Below, in pieces: positions 33,009 to 42,242 of a DNA stretch of 64,000 nucleotides. How positions within the stretch are numbered: the first letter of the stretch is position 1; every line of letters starts with the position of its first letter. Below the pieces are notes generated by a model. The model worked only from the letters and a program-made list of their open reading frames with translations. It was not told where the DNA came from and ran no database searches. The stretch spans positions 1 to 64,000 of the forward strand of contig NZ_AMSG01000015.1 in NCBI RefSeq assembly GCF_000300875.1, in the 5' to 3' direction. The position numbers were made by a program, and so were the translations under genes. This DNA is from Galbibacter marinus. Lineage in GTDB: Bacteria; Bacteroidota; Bacteroidia; Flavobacteriales; Flavobacteriaceae.

Positions 33009-34289
33009 TTAAAGAATTTGATCCATTTTAGCTTTGATCTCATCTAAGCATAGGTTCCCTAAGCTTCCCTTATGGGTATGTTTTATGTCTTTCTTTGGTT
33101 GATAGTCACCCTTTTCAATATCCTGACCCATTTGTTTATAAGCATCTCTAAATGGGATACCTTTTAACACCAGATCATTTAAGGTATCAACACTAAATAA
33201 ATAGTCATACTTTTTATCCTCTAGGATACTTTGATTTACAATGATGTTTGTAATTGAAAAACTCATCATTTCCAAACAGGATTTAAGCTCTTGAATCGCT
33301 GGGACAATTATTTCTTTGGTGAGTTGGAGATCCCTGTGGTAGCCACTTGGTAGGTTAGTGGTAAGCATTGATAATTGATTTGGGACCGCTTGAATTTTAT
33401 TACATTTCCCACGGATGAGTTCAAAAACATCAGGATTCTTTTTGTGAGGCATGATGCTCGACCCTGTGGTAAGCTCGTTAGGGAAGGAGATGAATTCAAA
33501 ATTCTGACTCATATAGAGACAAATATCCATTGCGAATTTCGATAGCGTGCTGGCAACACTACTCAATGCGAAGGCGGTAGACTTCTCTGATTTTCCTCGA
33601 CTCATTTGCGCTGCCACTACATTATATTTAAGAGCATTAAAATCCAACTCAGCGGTGGTGAAATCTCGATCTATAGGAAAAGAACTACCGTAACCAGCCG
33701 CGCTTCCTAGTGGATTTTGGTCAACAGTTCTATAAGCTGCTTCTACAAAATACAAATCGTCGATTAAGCTCTCAGCATAGGCCGAGAACCACAATCCAAA
33801 AGAAGAAGGCATCGCGATTTGCAAATGTGTATAACCTGGCAGTAATACATCCTTATACTTTTCTGCTAATAGGATTAGATGATCAAACAATTCTTTAGTG
33901 CTTTGCCTTATTTGTGCAAGTTCATTTTTTAGGTAAAGGTTTACCGCTACTAAAACCTGATCGTTTCTAGACCGTGCTGTATGTATTCGTTTACCAGTAT
34001 CACCCAGTTTTTCAGTTAACAAAAACTCTATTTTGGAATGCACATCTTCGAAACTGTCCTCAATAGTAAAATTTCCATTTTGAATTTCTTCGCCTATAGC
34101 ATCTAAGGTAGCTGTTAACTCATCGGCTTCTTTTGGAGAAATCATTCCGATTTTAGCGAGCATTTTAGCATGTGCCTTGGATGCCAATACATCATATTTG
34201 GCAATTACCAGATCCAGTTCTCTATCTGAACCAACGGTAAATACATCTATTTTTTTATCTGTAGAAAAGCCTTTATCCCAAAGTTTCAT
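33009..34289 (-). CDS. argH: Argininosuccinate lyase
   Basis: The enzyme splits argininosuccinate to arginine and fumarate. The 426-residue protein has the fumarase/aspartase superfamily signature TGSSIMPHKKNPDVFELIRG with the mobile catalytic serine, plus RIHTARSRNDQVLVAVNLYL and SSFGLWFSAYAESL. It is somewhat shorter than the Escherichia coli enzyme (457), mainly at the C-terminus. It is the last gene of the arginine/proline operon and lies 90 nt after the argE-type deacylase gene. Confidence 0.95.
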   Translation of the reverse strand: MKLWDKGFSTDKKIDVFTVGSDRELDLVIAKYDVLASKAHAKMLAKIGMISPKEADELTATLDAIGEEIQNGNFTIEDSFEDVHSKIEFLLTEKLGDTGKRIHTARSRNDQVLVAVNLYLKNELAQIRQSTKELFDHLILLAEKYKDVLLPGYTHLQIAMPSSFGLWFSAYAESLIDDLYFVEAAYRTVDQNPLGSAAGYGSSFPIDRDFTTAELDFNALKYNVVAAQMSRGKSEKSTAFALSSVASTLSKFAMDICLYMSQNFEFISFPNELTTGSSIMPHKKNPDVFELIRGKCNKIQAVPNQLSMLTTNLPSGYHRDLQLTKEIIVPAIQELKSCLEMMSFSITNIIVNQSILEDKKYDYLFSVDTLNDLVLKGIPFRDAYKQMGQDIEKGDYQPKKDIKHTHKGSLGNLCLDEIKAKMDQIL

Positions 34290-34379
34290 ATCCTTATTTA
34301 TTTTTTGAATTCTAACGCCGTAAAATTAGCGGTTGTTGTGTTATTTTTTTATGATATGGCATTTTTTTATCATCATCCG

Positions 34380-35447
34380 TTACTCCAATACTTTTGTGAG
34401 TAGCTCAATGTACAATTCTACCCCTTGTTCAATTTCTTTAACGTAGATGAATTCATTGGCTGAATGTGAACGTGTAGAGTCACCTGGACCTAATTTTAAT
34501 GAAGGACAATATAAGTTGGCCTGATCGGAAAGGGTAGGTGAACCGTATGTTGATCTACCCAAGGAAATTCCAGCTTGAACTAATGGGTGATCTTCAGGGA
34601 TGGCAGATGAATTTAAACTAAGTGATCTGGGTGTCAACTCACATGGCGCTTCTCTCTTTAAGGTGTCGAATATTTCTTGGTTACTGTATTTATCATTCAC
34701 TCTAACGTCAATAACCATTCGAACATCAGCGGGCACAACATTGTGCTGATTTCCAGCCTCAATTTGAGTGATTGTTAGCTTTACAGGACCTAAAACATTC
34801 GATACTTTTTCAAATTTGTAATCCTTAAACCACTGCAAAACGTCAATGGTTTTATATATAGCATTATCATCATTTGGATGGGCAGCATGACTTGGTGTTC
34901 CTTTAACCACGGCATCGAAAACGACTAATCCTTTTTCTGCTATAGCTAGGTTCATAAGTGTGGGTTCTCCTACAATAGCTACATCGATATGGGGTAAATC
35001 CTTTAAAACTGATTTAAGCCCATTGGGCCCTGAGCTTTCTTCTTCGGCAGAGGCTACAAGAACCAGATTGTATTTTAAATCGGTCTTTTTATAGAAGTAG
35101 GTGAAGGTGGCTATTAGTGACACTAAACAACCTCCAGCATCATTGCTTCCTAATCCAAATAGTTTTCCATCCTCAATATGTGCATCAAATGGATCTTTCG
35201 TATAGGCGCTATTAGGCTTTACTGTATCATGATGTGAATTCAGAAGCATCAATGGCTTATGGGATTGAAAATCATCATTAAAAGCCCAAATATTATTACC
35301 TTGTCGTTTAAATGGGATTTGATAGCGGTTAAACCACTCGGTAATTAAAAGAGCGGTTTTGTCTTCCTCTGATGAAAAGGATTGAGTTCTTATAAGTGAT
35401 TTTAAAAGGGCAATAGCCTCTTTTTTTAGGGATTCTATGGTCATCAT
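34380..35447 (-). CDS. argE: M20 family acylornithine deacylase (ArgE/DapE-type)
   Basis: This 355-residue metallopeptidase-like protein has the zinc ligands LLNSHHDTVKP and LFGLGSNDAGGCLVSL, the catalytic glutamate in VASAEEESSGPNG, and the dimerisation domain with KGTPSHAAHPNDDN. In this operon it probably removes the acyl group from N-acetyl- or N-succinyl-citrulline/ornithine after the carbamoyltransferase step. It starts 4 nt after the argB stop (start ATGATG). Sequence alone does not tell acetyl from succinyl substrates. Confidence 0.88.
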   Translation of the reverse strand: MMTIESLKKEAIALLKSLIRTQSFSSEEDKTALLITEWFNRYQIPFKRQGNNIWAFNDDFQSHKPLMLLNSHHDTVKPNSAYTKDPFDAHIEDGKLFGLGSNDAGGCLVSLIATFTYFYKKTDLKYNLVLVASAEEESSGPNGLKSVLKDLPHIDVAIVGEPTLMNLAIAEKGLVVFDAVVKGTPSHAAHPNDDNAIYKTIDVLQWFKDYKFEKVSNVLGPVKLTITQIEAGNQHNVVPADVRMVIDVRVNDKYSNQEIFDTLKREAPCELTPRSLSLNSSAIPEDHPLVQAGISLGRSTYGSPTLSDQANLYCPSLKLGPGDSTRSHSANEFIYVKEIEQGVELYIELLTKVLE

Positions 35448-35450
35448 ACT

Positions 35451-36236
35451 TTAGTTTAATTCGTTTAAGTGCAGGGTTGTTTTTACTTCCGTTGGATTTG
35501 CTAACATATCAATACTTCCCACATAAACATGGTGCACCTTGTTCTCCAGAGCATGAAAACAATTGTGTAGTTTAGGAAGCATTCCATCAGCGATGATCCC
35601 TTGAGCAATCAAATTGTTATAGGAGGAGCGATCAATATCTCTAATTACCGAATTCTCATCGCTAACACTCCTTAGAACTCCTTTTTTTTCAAAACAGTAG
35701 TATAAGGAAACCTCATATTCATCAGAGAGTGCGATGGCAATCTCGGAGGCGATGGTGTCGGCATTGGTATTGAGTAATTGTCCTTTTCCATCATGGGTAA
35801 TGGCACAGCAAACTGGTGTTATTTGAGCTTTAAGCAGTGTGATAAAGCTCTGAGTGTTTACCTTACTGATATCTCCTACAAATCCAAAATCATGTTCTTT
35901 TACAAGGCGCTTGACCGATTGAATACTATTTAAATCAGCTCCTGATAGACTTATGGCATTACATTCTTTGGCCTGTAGTTTTGAAACAATGGTTTTACCC
36001 ACCAGTCCACCATATACCATGGTTATAATTTCAAGCGTTTCTGCATCGGTAACCCTTCTGCCTTGAATCATTTTAGTTTTAATATCAAGTTTTTGTGCCA
36101 ACTGTGTTGCGAGCTTACCGCCACCGTGAACTAAAATTTTCAAGCCTTTAAGCTGTGCGAAATTATCCAAGGCTTTCTCTAAACAAGCTTCGTCCTCAAT
36201 GAGATTACCACCTATCTTAACTACAGATACTTTCAT
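35451..36236 (-). CDS. argB: Acetyl/succinylglutamate kinase
   Basis: The enzyme phosphorylates N-acylglutamate in the second arginine step. The 261-residue amino-acid kinase fold starts with VVKIGGNLIEDE, has VHGGGKLATQLAQKL (phosphate-binding loop), GLVGKTIVSKLQ, the ALSGADLN segment and the INTNADTIASEIAIAL-type region. I chose the ATG at 36236; the longer frame begins at a TTG at 36245. It has no N-terminal extension of the kind that carries arginine feedback control in some species. Confidence 0.9.
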   Translation of the reverse strand: MKVSVVKIGGNLIEDEACLEKALDNFAQLKGLKILVHGGGKLATQLAQKLDIKTKMIQGRRVTDAETLEIITMVYGGLVGKTIVSKLQAKECNAISLSGADLNSIQSVKRLVKEHDFGFVGDISKVNTQSFITLLKAQITPVCCAITHDGKGQLLNTNADTIASEIAIALSDEYEVSLYYCFEKKGVLRSVSDENSVIRDIDRSSYNNLIAQGIIADGMLPKLHNCFHALENKVHHVYVGSIDMLANPTEVKTTLHLNELN

Positions 36237-36251
36237 TTTTATCAAATTACA

Positions 36252-37190
36252 TTATATGTTCTCAAGAATTTCTTTTAAAACAGCTTGAGCGGCATAGGTT
36301 CTATTATTGGCTTGTTGTATCACTAATGATAGGTCACTATCTAAAACCTCATCGGCTACAATAACATTTCGGCGAACGGGTAGACAGTGCATAAATTTAG
36401 CATTGTTTAATTTCTTTAAATTGATCATCCATTCCTGGTCTTTAGACAATACTTTTCCGTATTCAGCGTAACTGCTCCAATTTTTGGCGTAAACAAAATC
36501 AGCTTTTTCTAAGGCTTCATCCTGATTGTAAATAATAGGCGTGTTCTTAGTGATTTCTGAGTTGAGTTCATAACCTTTAGGATGGGTTATACAAAAGTCA
36601 ACATCCATCATCTGCATTACTTTAGCAAATGAATTTGGAACCGCATGAGGTAAGGCCTTTGGATGAGGAGCCCAGCTTAGGACGACTTTTGGTTTTTTTA
36701 CAAGGCTATGTTCTGCAATTGTAATGGCATCGGTCAGTGCTTGTAGCGGGTGAGCAGTGGCACTTTCCATATTTACCACTGGAACACTAGCATACTTTTG
36801 GAAACTTTTAAGAATCGTTTCTTTTTGATCTTGTTCCTTATCAGTTAAGGTAGGAAATGCTCTTAATCCAATTATATCAACGTATTGTGAGATTACAGCA
36901 GCAGCTTCTTTGATATGTTCAGCTTTAGTACTATGCATGATACTTCCATTTTCAAATTCTAATTTCCAACTGTCGGTATTAAGGTCCAAGGTCATTACGT
37001 TCATTCCGAGATTCTGTGCCGCTTTTTGTGTGCTTAATCTAGTTCTAAGGCTGGAGTTAAAAAACAATAATCCTATAGTTTTGTTCCGGCCTAGTTCCTG
37101 ATGGTTAAAAGGATTGTTTTTTAGCGTTATACCATTCTTGATAAGGCTATCTAAATCTTTGATATCTTCTAAGTCTAAATATTGTTTCAT
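36252..37190 (-). CDS. argF': N-succinylornithine/N-acetylornithine carbamoyltransferase
   Basis: This enzyme carbamoylates the N-acylated ornithine instead of free ornithine. The 312-residue protein has the carbamoyl phosphate motif FFNSSLRTRLSTQKA, WAPHPKALPHAVPNSF and the HCLPVRRN loop. Starting at the ATG at 37190 makes its numbering match the Bacteroides fragilis enzyme closely, and residue 90 is then alanine (STKAEH) where that enzyme has proline and acetylornithine-specific Xanthomonas enzymes have glutamate. A start at 37235 would add 15 unrelated residues. proB2 precedes it and argB follows. Confidence 0.9.
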   Translation of the reverse strand: MKQYLDLEDIKDLDSLIKNGITLKNNPFNHQELGRNKTIGLLFFNSSLRTRLSTQKAAQNLGMNVMTLDLNTDSWKLEFENGSIMHSTKAEHIKEAAAVISQYVDIIGLRAFPTLTDKEQDQKETILKSFQKYASVPVVNMESATAHPLQALTDAITIAEHSLVKKPKVVLSWAPHPKALPHAVPNSFAKVMQMMDVDFCITHPKGYELNSEITKNTPIIYNQDEALEKADFVYAKNWSSYAEYGKVLSKDQEWMINLKKLNNAKFMHCLPVRRNVIVADEVLDSDLSLVIQQANNRTYAAQAVLKEILENI

Positions 37191-37260
37191 GGGCTGAACG
37201 TTTTTCGTATCCTCACATATGATCTTATAATGCAATTAATACTATGTATGTTGTTTGTTA

Positions 37261-38046
37261 TTAATATGTTACTGTTTTTTCTATTTTAGTAAATATACTT
37301 GATCCATTGACTGCTCTAACAATAAAATCGTCCTCCAATCCATTGAGGATCCAAGTTTCAATATTTGCACTATTGGCAATTTTAACCGCCTCTACTTTCG
37401 ATAACATCCCCCCCGTACCATGAGACGATTTCCCATCTGCAACTTCATTTAGGAGTTGTTCCACACTATTGACAGATGTAATTGTTTTTGGTTGATTTTG
37501 CTCAATGGAATTTCGAGTGTAAATACCGTTGGTATTCGTAGCAATTACTAATAGATCCGCTTTGAGTAAAACAGCTGACATAGCTGCTAGTTTATCGTTA
37601 TCCCCAAATTGTATTTCATCTGTGGCTACCGTATCGTTCTCATTGATGATCGGTATATAATCATTTTCACACAAGATATTTATTGTATTTACAATATTCT
37701 CACGCGTGGATTCACTTTTAAAATCAGAATAGGACAACAGGCATTGTGAAACATAAAGTCCTAACTCCCGAAAGTTCTCCTGGTAAATGCGCATCAGATG
37801 CAATTGACCTATAGAGGCAAGTGCTTGTTTAACGTTAATTTCTTTACCATTACCCTCGAGCTGCACAAATTGTTTTGCAGCTGCAATAGCACCTGAGCTC
37901 ACAATGATAAATTCATATTCATCCTTAAGCGAGGCGACCTGGTTGGCAATATCCTCAATTTTCCCTCGGGAAATATGGTTGGTTTCTTTGGTTAGGGTAT
38001 TGGACCCTATTTTAAGAACAATTCTTTTTTTGGTCTTTGCATTCAT
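37261..38046 (-). CDS. proB: Glutamate 5-kinase, second copy, short form
   Basis: Glutamate 5-kinase makes gamma-glutamyl phosphate, the first step to proline. The 261-residue amino-acid kinase domain has LKIGSNTLTK, IVSSGAIAAAKQFV, PIINENDTVATDEIQFGDNDKLA and SSHGTGGMLSKVEA. The C-terminal PUA domain of the 367-residue Escherichia coli enzyme is absent, as in other short forms. It keeps the canonical isoleucine after SSGA (Ile54). This copy is the downstream of the two and lies 120 nt after the first, with a hairpin between them. Confidence 0.92.
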   Translation of the reverse strand: MNAKTKKRIVLKIGSNTLTKETNHISRGKIEDIANQVASLKDEYEFIIVSSGAIAAAKQFVQLEGNGKEINVKQALASIGQLHLMRIYQENFRELGLYVSQCLLSYSDFKSESTRENIVNTINILCENDYIPIINENDTVATDEIQFGDNDKLAAMSAVLLKADLLVIATNTNGIYTRNSIEQNQPKTITSVNSVEQLLNEVADGKSSHGTGGMLSKVEAVKIANSANIETWILNGLEDDFIVRAVNGSSIFTKIEKTVTY

Positions 38047-38081
38047 TTAATTTCTCAGATGATATCATTTGGACTAAAAGC

Positions 38082-38136
38082 GCCCAAAATGTCTACTTAT
38101 CGCATTGTTTTCGTTACTTAGAAAGACATTTTGGGC
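38082..38136 (-). promoter_or_regulatory. Intercistronic hairpin between the two proB genes
   Basis: GCCCAAAATGTCT (38082-38094) is perfectly complementary to AGACATTTTGGGC (38124-38136), a 13-bp stem with a 29-nt loop. On the transcribed strand it is followed by GCTTTTAGTCC, a weak U run. It may act as an attenuator or partial terminator, an RNA-stability barrier or a processing site separating the upstream genes (GNAT to proB1) from proB2 to argH. Confidence 0.65.
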
Positions 38137-38166
38137 ACTGATACTCCTTTATAATTGTCTTACCAT

Positions 38167-38949
38167 TTATTCAATTTTAGTAAATGGTGTTTTCTGATTG
38201 ATCGAATTTATAATAAAATTATCTTTCAATCCGTTGACAATCCAGGTTTCTATATTGGCCTTATTGGCAATCTCTAAAGCGACTACTTTTGAACTCATGC
38301 CTCCAGTACCATGACTTGACTTATCATTATCTACAACTTCCTTTTTAAGTTCGGAAAAATTCTGAACCTCTGTAATGGTTTCTGGATGACCATTTTTAAA
38401 GGATTTAGCCGTGTAAATACCATAGGTGTTGGTGGCAATTATTAGAAGATCTACCTCTAATAATGCTGCTGTTAAGGCAGCGAGTTTATCATTATCACCG
38501 AACTGAATCTCGTCGGTGGCTACAGTATCATTTTCATTGATAATAGGAATGTACCCATTATCTACAAGAATATTAATGGTGTTCACAATGTTTTTCTTGG
38601 ATTCTTCTTTTTCAAAATCTGAATACGAAAGAAGGCATTGTGAGGCCAAGAGCCCTAACTCCCTGAAATTCTCTTGAAAGATTCGAATAAGGTGGGGTTG
38701 ACCGATGGAGGTTAAAGCTTGTTTTACGTTAATTTCTTCGCTATATGTGCTTTCCAAGTTTACAAATTGCTTTGCCACTACCTTTGCTCCGGAGCTGACA
38801 ATTACAAATTCATAATCATCTTGTAAAGCCGCGATTTGTCGACCTATATCTTCAATTTTACCTCTTGAGATTTGATCGGATTCTTTTGTAAGCGTATTGG
38901 AACCTATTTTTAATAGAATTCTTTTCTTCTTCTTTTTTGGCTTACTCAT
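38167..38949 (-). CDS. proB: Glutamate 5-kinase, first copy, diverged short form
   Basis: The 260-residue paralogue of the downstream proB is well over half identical to it by eye. It keeps LLKIGSNTLTKESDQ, PIINENDTVATDEIQFGDNDKLA and SSHGTGGMSSKVVA. It differs at the glutamate-binding loop, where SSGAIAA becomes SSGAKVV (Lys56), and in a very lysine-rich N-terminus (KPKKKKKR). It also lacks a PUA domain. It may be a feedback-altered isoenzyme, a subunit partner of the second copy, or a copy losing activity. It follows proA by 82 nt. Confidence 0.9.
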   Translation of the reverse strand: MSKPKKKKKRILLKIGSNTLTKESDQISRGKIEDIGRQIAALQDDYEFVIVSSGAKVVAKQFVNLESTYSEEINVKQALTSIGQPHLIRIFQENFRELGLLASQCLLSYSDFEKEESKKNIVNTINILVDNGYIPIINENDTVATDEIQFGDNDKLAALTAALLEVDLLIIATNTYGIYTAKSFKNGHPETITEVQNFSELKKEVVDNDKSSHGTGGMSSKVVALEIANKANIETWIVNGLKDNFIINSINQKTPFTKIE

Positions 38950-39031
38950 TTTTTTGTGTTTATGTGTTTCTCTATATGTATTTCGAAGTATTCGAAATAG
39001 GGATTTTAAAATTTTATTAATTATACTTTAA

Positions 39032-40228
39032 TTATCGAATCTGTCCATCGCCGTGGATGTACCATTTGTTGGTTACTAAATGTTCTAATCCAATAGGACC
39101 ACGTTGATGTAATTTATCTGTGCTAATGGCAAGCTCACCACCAAGGCCTAATTGACCGCCATCGGTAAATCGAGTAGATGCATTGTGATATACAGCTGCT
39201 GTGTCTACTGAGGTCATAAATTGATCAGCAATTTGCTGATCTTTAGTTATGATGGAGGAGGAGTGCCCACCAGAATATTTGTTTATTTTAGAAATAGCTT
39301 GCTCTACTGAGTCAACCATTCCAATTACAATTTTATAATCTAAAAACTCTTCGTACCAAATGTCCTGATCGGTGATGGTTTTAACTCCATCAAATGAGCT
39401 TAGCTCTTGATCTACATGAACCTCTACGTTTGACTCTGAGAGTCGGTGTAAAAGCTTTTTTATAAATTCTTTATAGTTGGGTAAGTTTTTGTCAATTAAA
39501 ACTTTATCCAAAGCATTACATGCTGAGATCTTTGCTGTTTTAGCATTGATAATAACCTTTAATGCAAGGTCGAGATCGGCATCCTTGTGAACATAAACAA
39601 AATTATTTCCTCTTCCGCTGACAATCACTGGACAGCTTGCGTTTTTCTTGACAAACTCAATTAAGCGTTCGCCTCCGCGAGGAACAATAAGATCGATAGG
39701 TTGTGTCGGATTTTCCAAAAATGCCTGGGTTTGTTTTCTGTCAAATTTTAAATACTCTACCCATTGTTCTGTGATACCGTGCTGTTTTAGAGCGCGATCC
39801 CATAGTTCAACAATTTTCAGATTTGAATTAATTGATTCTTTTCCACCTTTTAAGACAATCTTATTTCCAGATTTAAAAGCAATTCCAGCAGCTTCTACGG
39901 TGACATCAGGACGCGATTCATAGATAATCATTACAGTCCCGAAAGGCGCTGTTTTGTTATAAACATGCATGCCGTTCTCATGCTGAAAATGGAAACGTTC
40001 TTTCCCAAGAGGATCTTCTTTGTCTGTAAGTTCCTTGAGAGAAGTGATCATCACCTGTATTTTCTCATTGTCAACTTTCAAACGATCCTCCATTGCTAGA
40101 TCCCCACCATCATAAGCATCTAAATCTTTCTGATTTTCTTTTATTATAGCCTCCTTTTCCTCACGGATCAATTCGGCCATAGTGGTTAATACATTGTTTC
40201 GTTCTGTAATTGTTAATACTTTATTCAT
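39032..40228 (-). CDS. proA: Glutamate-5-semialdehyde dehydrogenase (gamma-glutamyl phosphate reductase)
   Basis: The second proline enzyme, 398 residues, has the aldehyde-dehydrogenase-like fold with the active-site cysteine in KTAKISACNALDKVLID and the NADP segment FGTVMIIYESRPDVTVEAAG. VLKGGKESINSN and RFTDGGQLGLGGELAISTDK are further signatures. Its start overlaps the argD stop by 8 nt. Together with the two proB genes and proC it completes proline synthesis inside the arginine operon. Confidence 0.95.
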   Translation of the reverse strand: MNKVLTITERNNVLTTMAELIREEKEAIIKENQKDLDAYDGGDLAMEDRLKVDNEKIQVMITSLKELTDKEDPLGKERFHFQHENGMHVYNKTAPFGTVMIIYESRPDVTVEAAGIAFKSGNKIVLKGGKESINSNLKIVELWDRALKQHGITEQWVEYLKFDRKQTQAFLENPTQPIDLIVPRGGERLIEFVKKNASCPVIVSGRGNNFVYVHKDADLDLALKVIINAKTAKISACNALDKVLIDKNLPNYKEFIKKLLHRLSESNVEVHVDQELSSFDGVKTITDQDIWYEEFLDYKIVIGMVDSVEQAISKINKYSGGHSSSIITKDQQIADQFMTSVDTAAVYHNASTRFTDGGQLGLGGELAISTDKLHQRGPIGLEHLVTNKWYIHGDGQIR

Positions 40229-41369
40229 TTTGTTTTTGATTTTTTAAAACATCATTTAGCGCAGTAAAAAACTGATCTATGTGATGTTCTTTAATCGTTA
40301 ACGGCGGTAAAATTCTTAATAAGTTCTTATTTGCCGAGCCGCCAGTAAATATGTGTTTCTCGTAAATAAGTGCTTTTCTTATGTCTGATACAGGTTGTTC
40401 AAACTCCATTCCAAGCATGAGTCCTCGTCCTTTAATTTTCTGTAAAGTATTGATTTCCTTTGCTTTTTCCTTGAAATATGCTTCGATTTTTGCCGTATTT
40501 TCTATAAGATTTTCCTTTTCCATAACCTCTAGTACCGCAAGGCCAGCAGTGCATGCGAGATGATTACCTCCAAAGGTAGTCCCGAGCATTCCGTGTTTAG
40601 CCTTAAATTTGGGATGAATTAAAACACCACCCATGGGAAATCCATTCCCCATACCTTTAGCGACTGTAATTATGTCAGGTTCAATGTTGTGATTTTGAAA
40701 GGCGAAGAATTTACCACTCCTACCGTATCCCGATTGAATTTCATCCAAAATAAGGACAACCTTGTGCTTTTTGCACAATTGAGCAGCTCCTTGTAAAAAT
40801 TCGGTAGTTGGCTCGTCCAACCCTCCAACGCCTTGGATGGGTTCAATTATAACCGCACAAACGTCACCGAACGCTAATTCATAATCTAAAGAGTGAAGTT
40901 GGTTTAAAGGAAGGAAAGTGGTGACGCTGTGCTGGTTATTAATAGGCGCATTGATTGCCCTATTATCCGTTGCAGCAACTGCTGCTGATGTTCTTCCATG
41001 AAATGCATTTTTAAAAGCAATTACCCGTGATTTACCAGTATGAAATGAGGCTAACTTAAGTGCATTCTCATTGGCTTCTGCCCCTGAATTGCAAAGAAAT
41101 AAATCGTAATCTTCACAATTAGAAAGTCTTCCTAACCTTTCCGCCAGTTCCACTTGAAGTGGGTTTTGAACAGCATTGGAGTAAAAGCCAACTTTATTGA
41201 TTTGCTCGGTCAAGCGTTCTACGTATGTAGGGTGTGCATGACCAATAGATATCACGGCGTGACCCCCGTAGAGATCTAAATATTCTACACCGTTATTATC
41301 GTAAACAAATACATCGTTTGCTCGCTGAGGAGTAACGTCGTATAAAGGATAAACATCGAACAGTTTCAT
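40221..41369 (-). CDS. argD: Acetylornithine/succinylornithine aminotransferase
   Basis: A class III PLP aminotransferase of 382 residues. VFVYDNNGVEYLDLYGGHAV opens the fold, LFLCNSGAEANENALKLA and HGRTSAAVAAT are the cofactor phosphate regions, LILDEIQSGYGRSGKFFA holds the cofactor-binding aspartate, and the Schiff-base lysine is in IITVAKGMGNGFPMGGV. It transaminates N-acylglutamate semialdehyde to N-acylornithine. It overlaps proA by 8 nt. N-acetyl versus N-succinyl preference cannot be fixed by sequence. Confidence 0.93.
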   Translation of the reverse strand: MKLFDVYPLYDVTPQRANDVFVYDNNGVEYLDLYGGHAVISIGHAHPTYVERLTEQINKVGFYSNAVQNPLQVELAERLGRLSNCEDYDLFLCNSGAEANENALKLASFHTGKSRVIAFKNAFHGRTSAAVAATDNRAINAPINNQHSVTTFLPLNQLHSLDYELAFGDVCAVIIEPIQGVGGLDEPTTEFLQGAAQLCKKHKVVLILDEIQSGYGRSGKFFAFQNHNIEPDIITVAKGMGNGFPMGGVLIHPKFKAKHGMLGTTFGGNHLACTAGLAVLEVMEKENLIENTAKIEAYFKEKAKEINTLQKIKGRGLMLGMEFEQPVSDIRKALIYEKHIFTGGSANKNLLRILPPLTIKEHHIDQFFTALNDVLKNQKQNE

Positions 41370-41435
41370 TTATTGTGTACAGAGTTTATAATTTTGATAT
41401 TTTAACGGAATTCTATAGAAATCCAACAAAATACC

Positions 41436-42224
41436 CTAGTTAATGTTATTTATTCGTTGGTAGGCTGCCATGACACCTTTGATTACAGCGGAACTAAGTC
41501 CATTGTGTTCCATGGCGTTTAAGCCTTCAATAGTACAACCTTGTGGTGTGGTTACATTATCAACCTCTACCTCAGCATGAGTTCCATCTTCAATAAGTGC
41601 GGCTGCTCCTATGGCAACTTGTGCTGAAATTTCTTGCGCCTCGTGAGGGTGAAACCCCATTTGAACGCCTCCTTGTGTTAACGCTCTTAAAAAGCGCAAG
41701 AAGAATGCGGTACTACTGGCGCCTAAAACTGTGGCCGCTTGCATTAAGTGTTCCTCGATAATCATTGTCTTTCCGATAGTGCCAAACATCTTTTCAACAA
41801 ATGCTACATCTTCATGCTCATTATCTAATGAGGTGATAAAAGACATAGATTGTTGTTTAATGGCTGCCGTATTAGGCATAGCTCTTATGACCTTGTTTTC
41901 AGGAACAATTTTATTTATTTCATCGATGGATACACCAGTAACAGTGGAGATTAATACTTGATCTGGATTTAGTTGATCTTTAATCTCATCCAAAACCAGT
42001 TTTAGCACCCTAGGCTGAATGCAAAGGATAATCCACTTGGCGTCTTTGACGGCATTGTTGTTATCTGGAGTCACAGAGACACCAGAAGAATTTTTAATAA
42101 ATTCTAAATTTTCGTTTGATTTGTCGGCTACTAAAATGTTCTTTGGATCAAATAACGCACTGGAGGCTAATCCAGCAATTATAGATTTCCCTAGGTTTCC
42201 TGATCCAATGACGGTAACTTTCAT
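41436..42224 (-). CDS. proC: Pyrroline-5-carboxylate reductase
   Basis: The last proline enzyme, 262 residues. The Rossmann motif VTVIGSGNLGKSIIAGL starts the protein, RAMPNTAAIKQQSMSFI is the characteristic central strand-turn, and the dimer helix has LGASSTAFFLRFLRALTQGG and VTTPQGCTIEGLNAMEHNG. The length is normal. It sits between argC (18-nt gap upstream) and argD. Confidence 0.95.
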   Translation of the reverse strand: MKVTVIGSGNLGKSIIAGLASSALFDPKNILVADKSNENLEFIKNSSGVSVTPDNNNAVKDAKWIILCIQPRVLKLVLDEIKDQLNPDQVLISTVTGVSIDEINKIVPENKVIRAMPNTAAIKQQSMSFITSLDNEHEDVAFVEKMFGTIGKTMIIEEHLMQAATVLGASSTAFFLRFLRALTQGGVQMGFHPHEAQEISAQVAIGAAALIEDGTHAEVEVDNVTTPQGCTIEGLNAMEHNGLSSAVIKGVMAAYQRINNIN

Positions 42225-42242
42225 GTGTTTTGTTTTTAGTTT

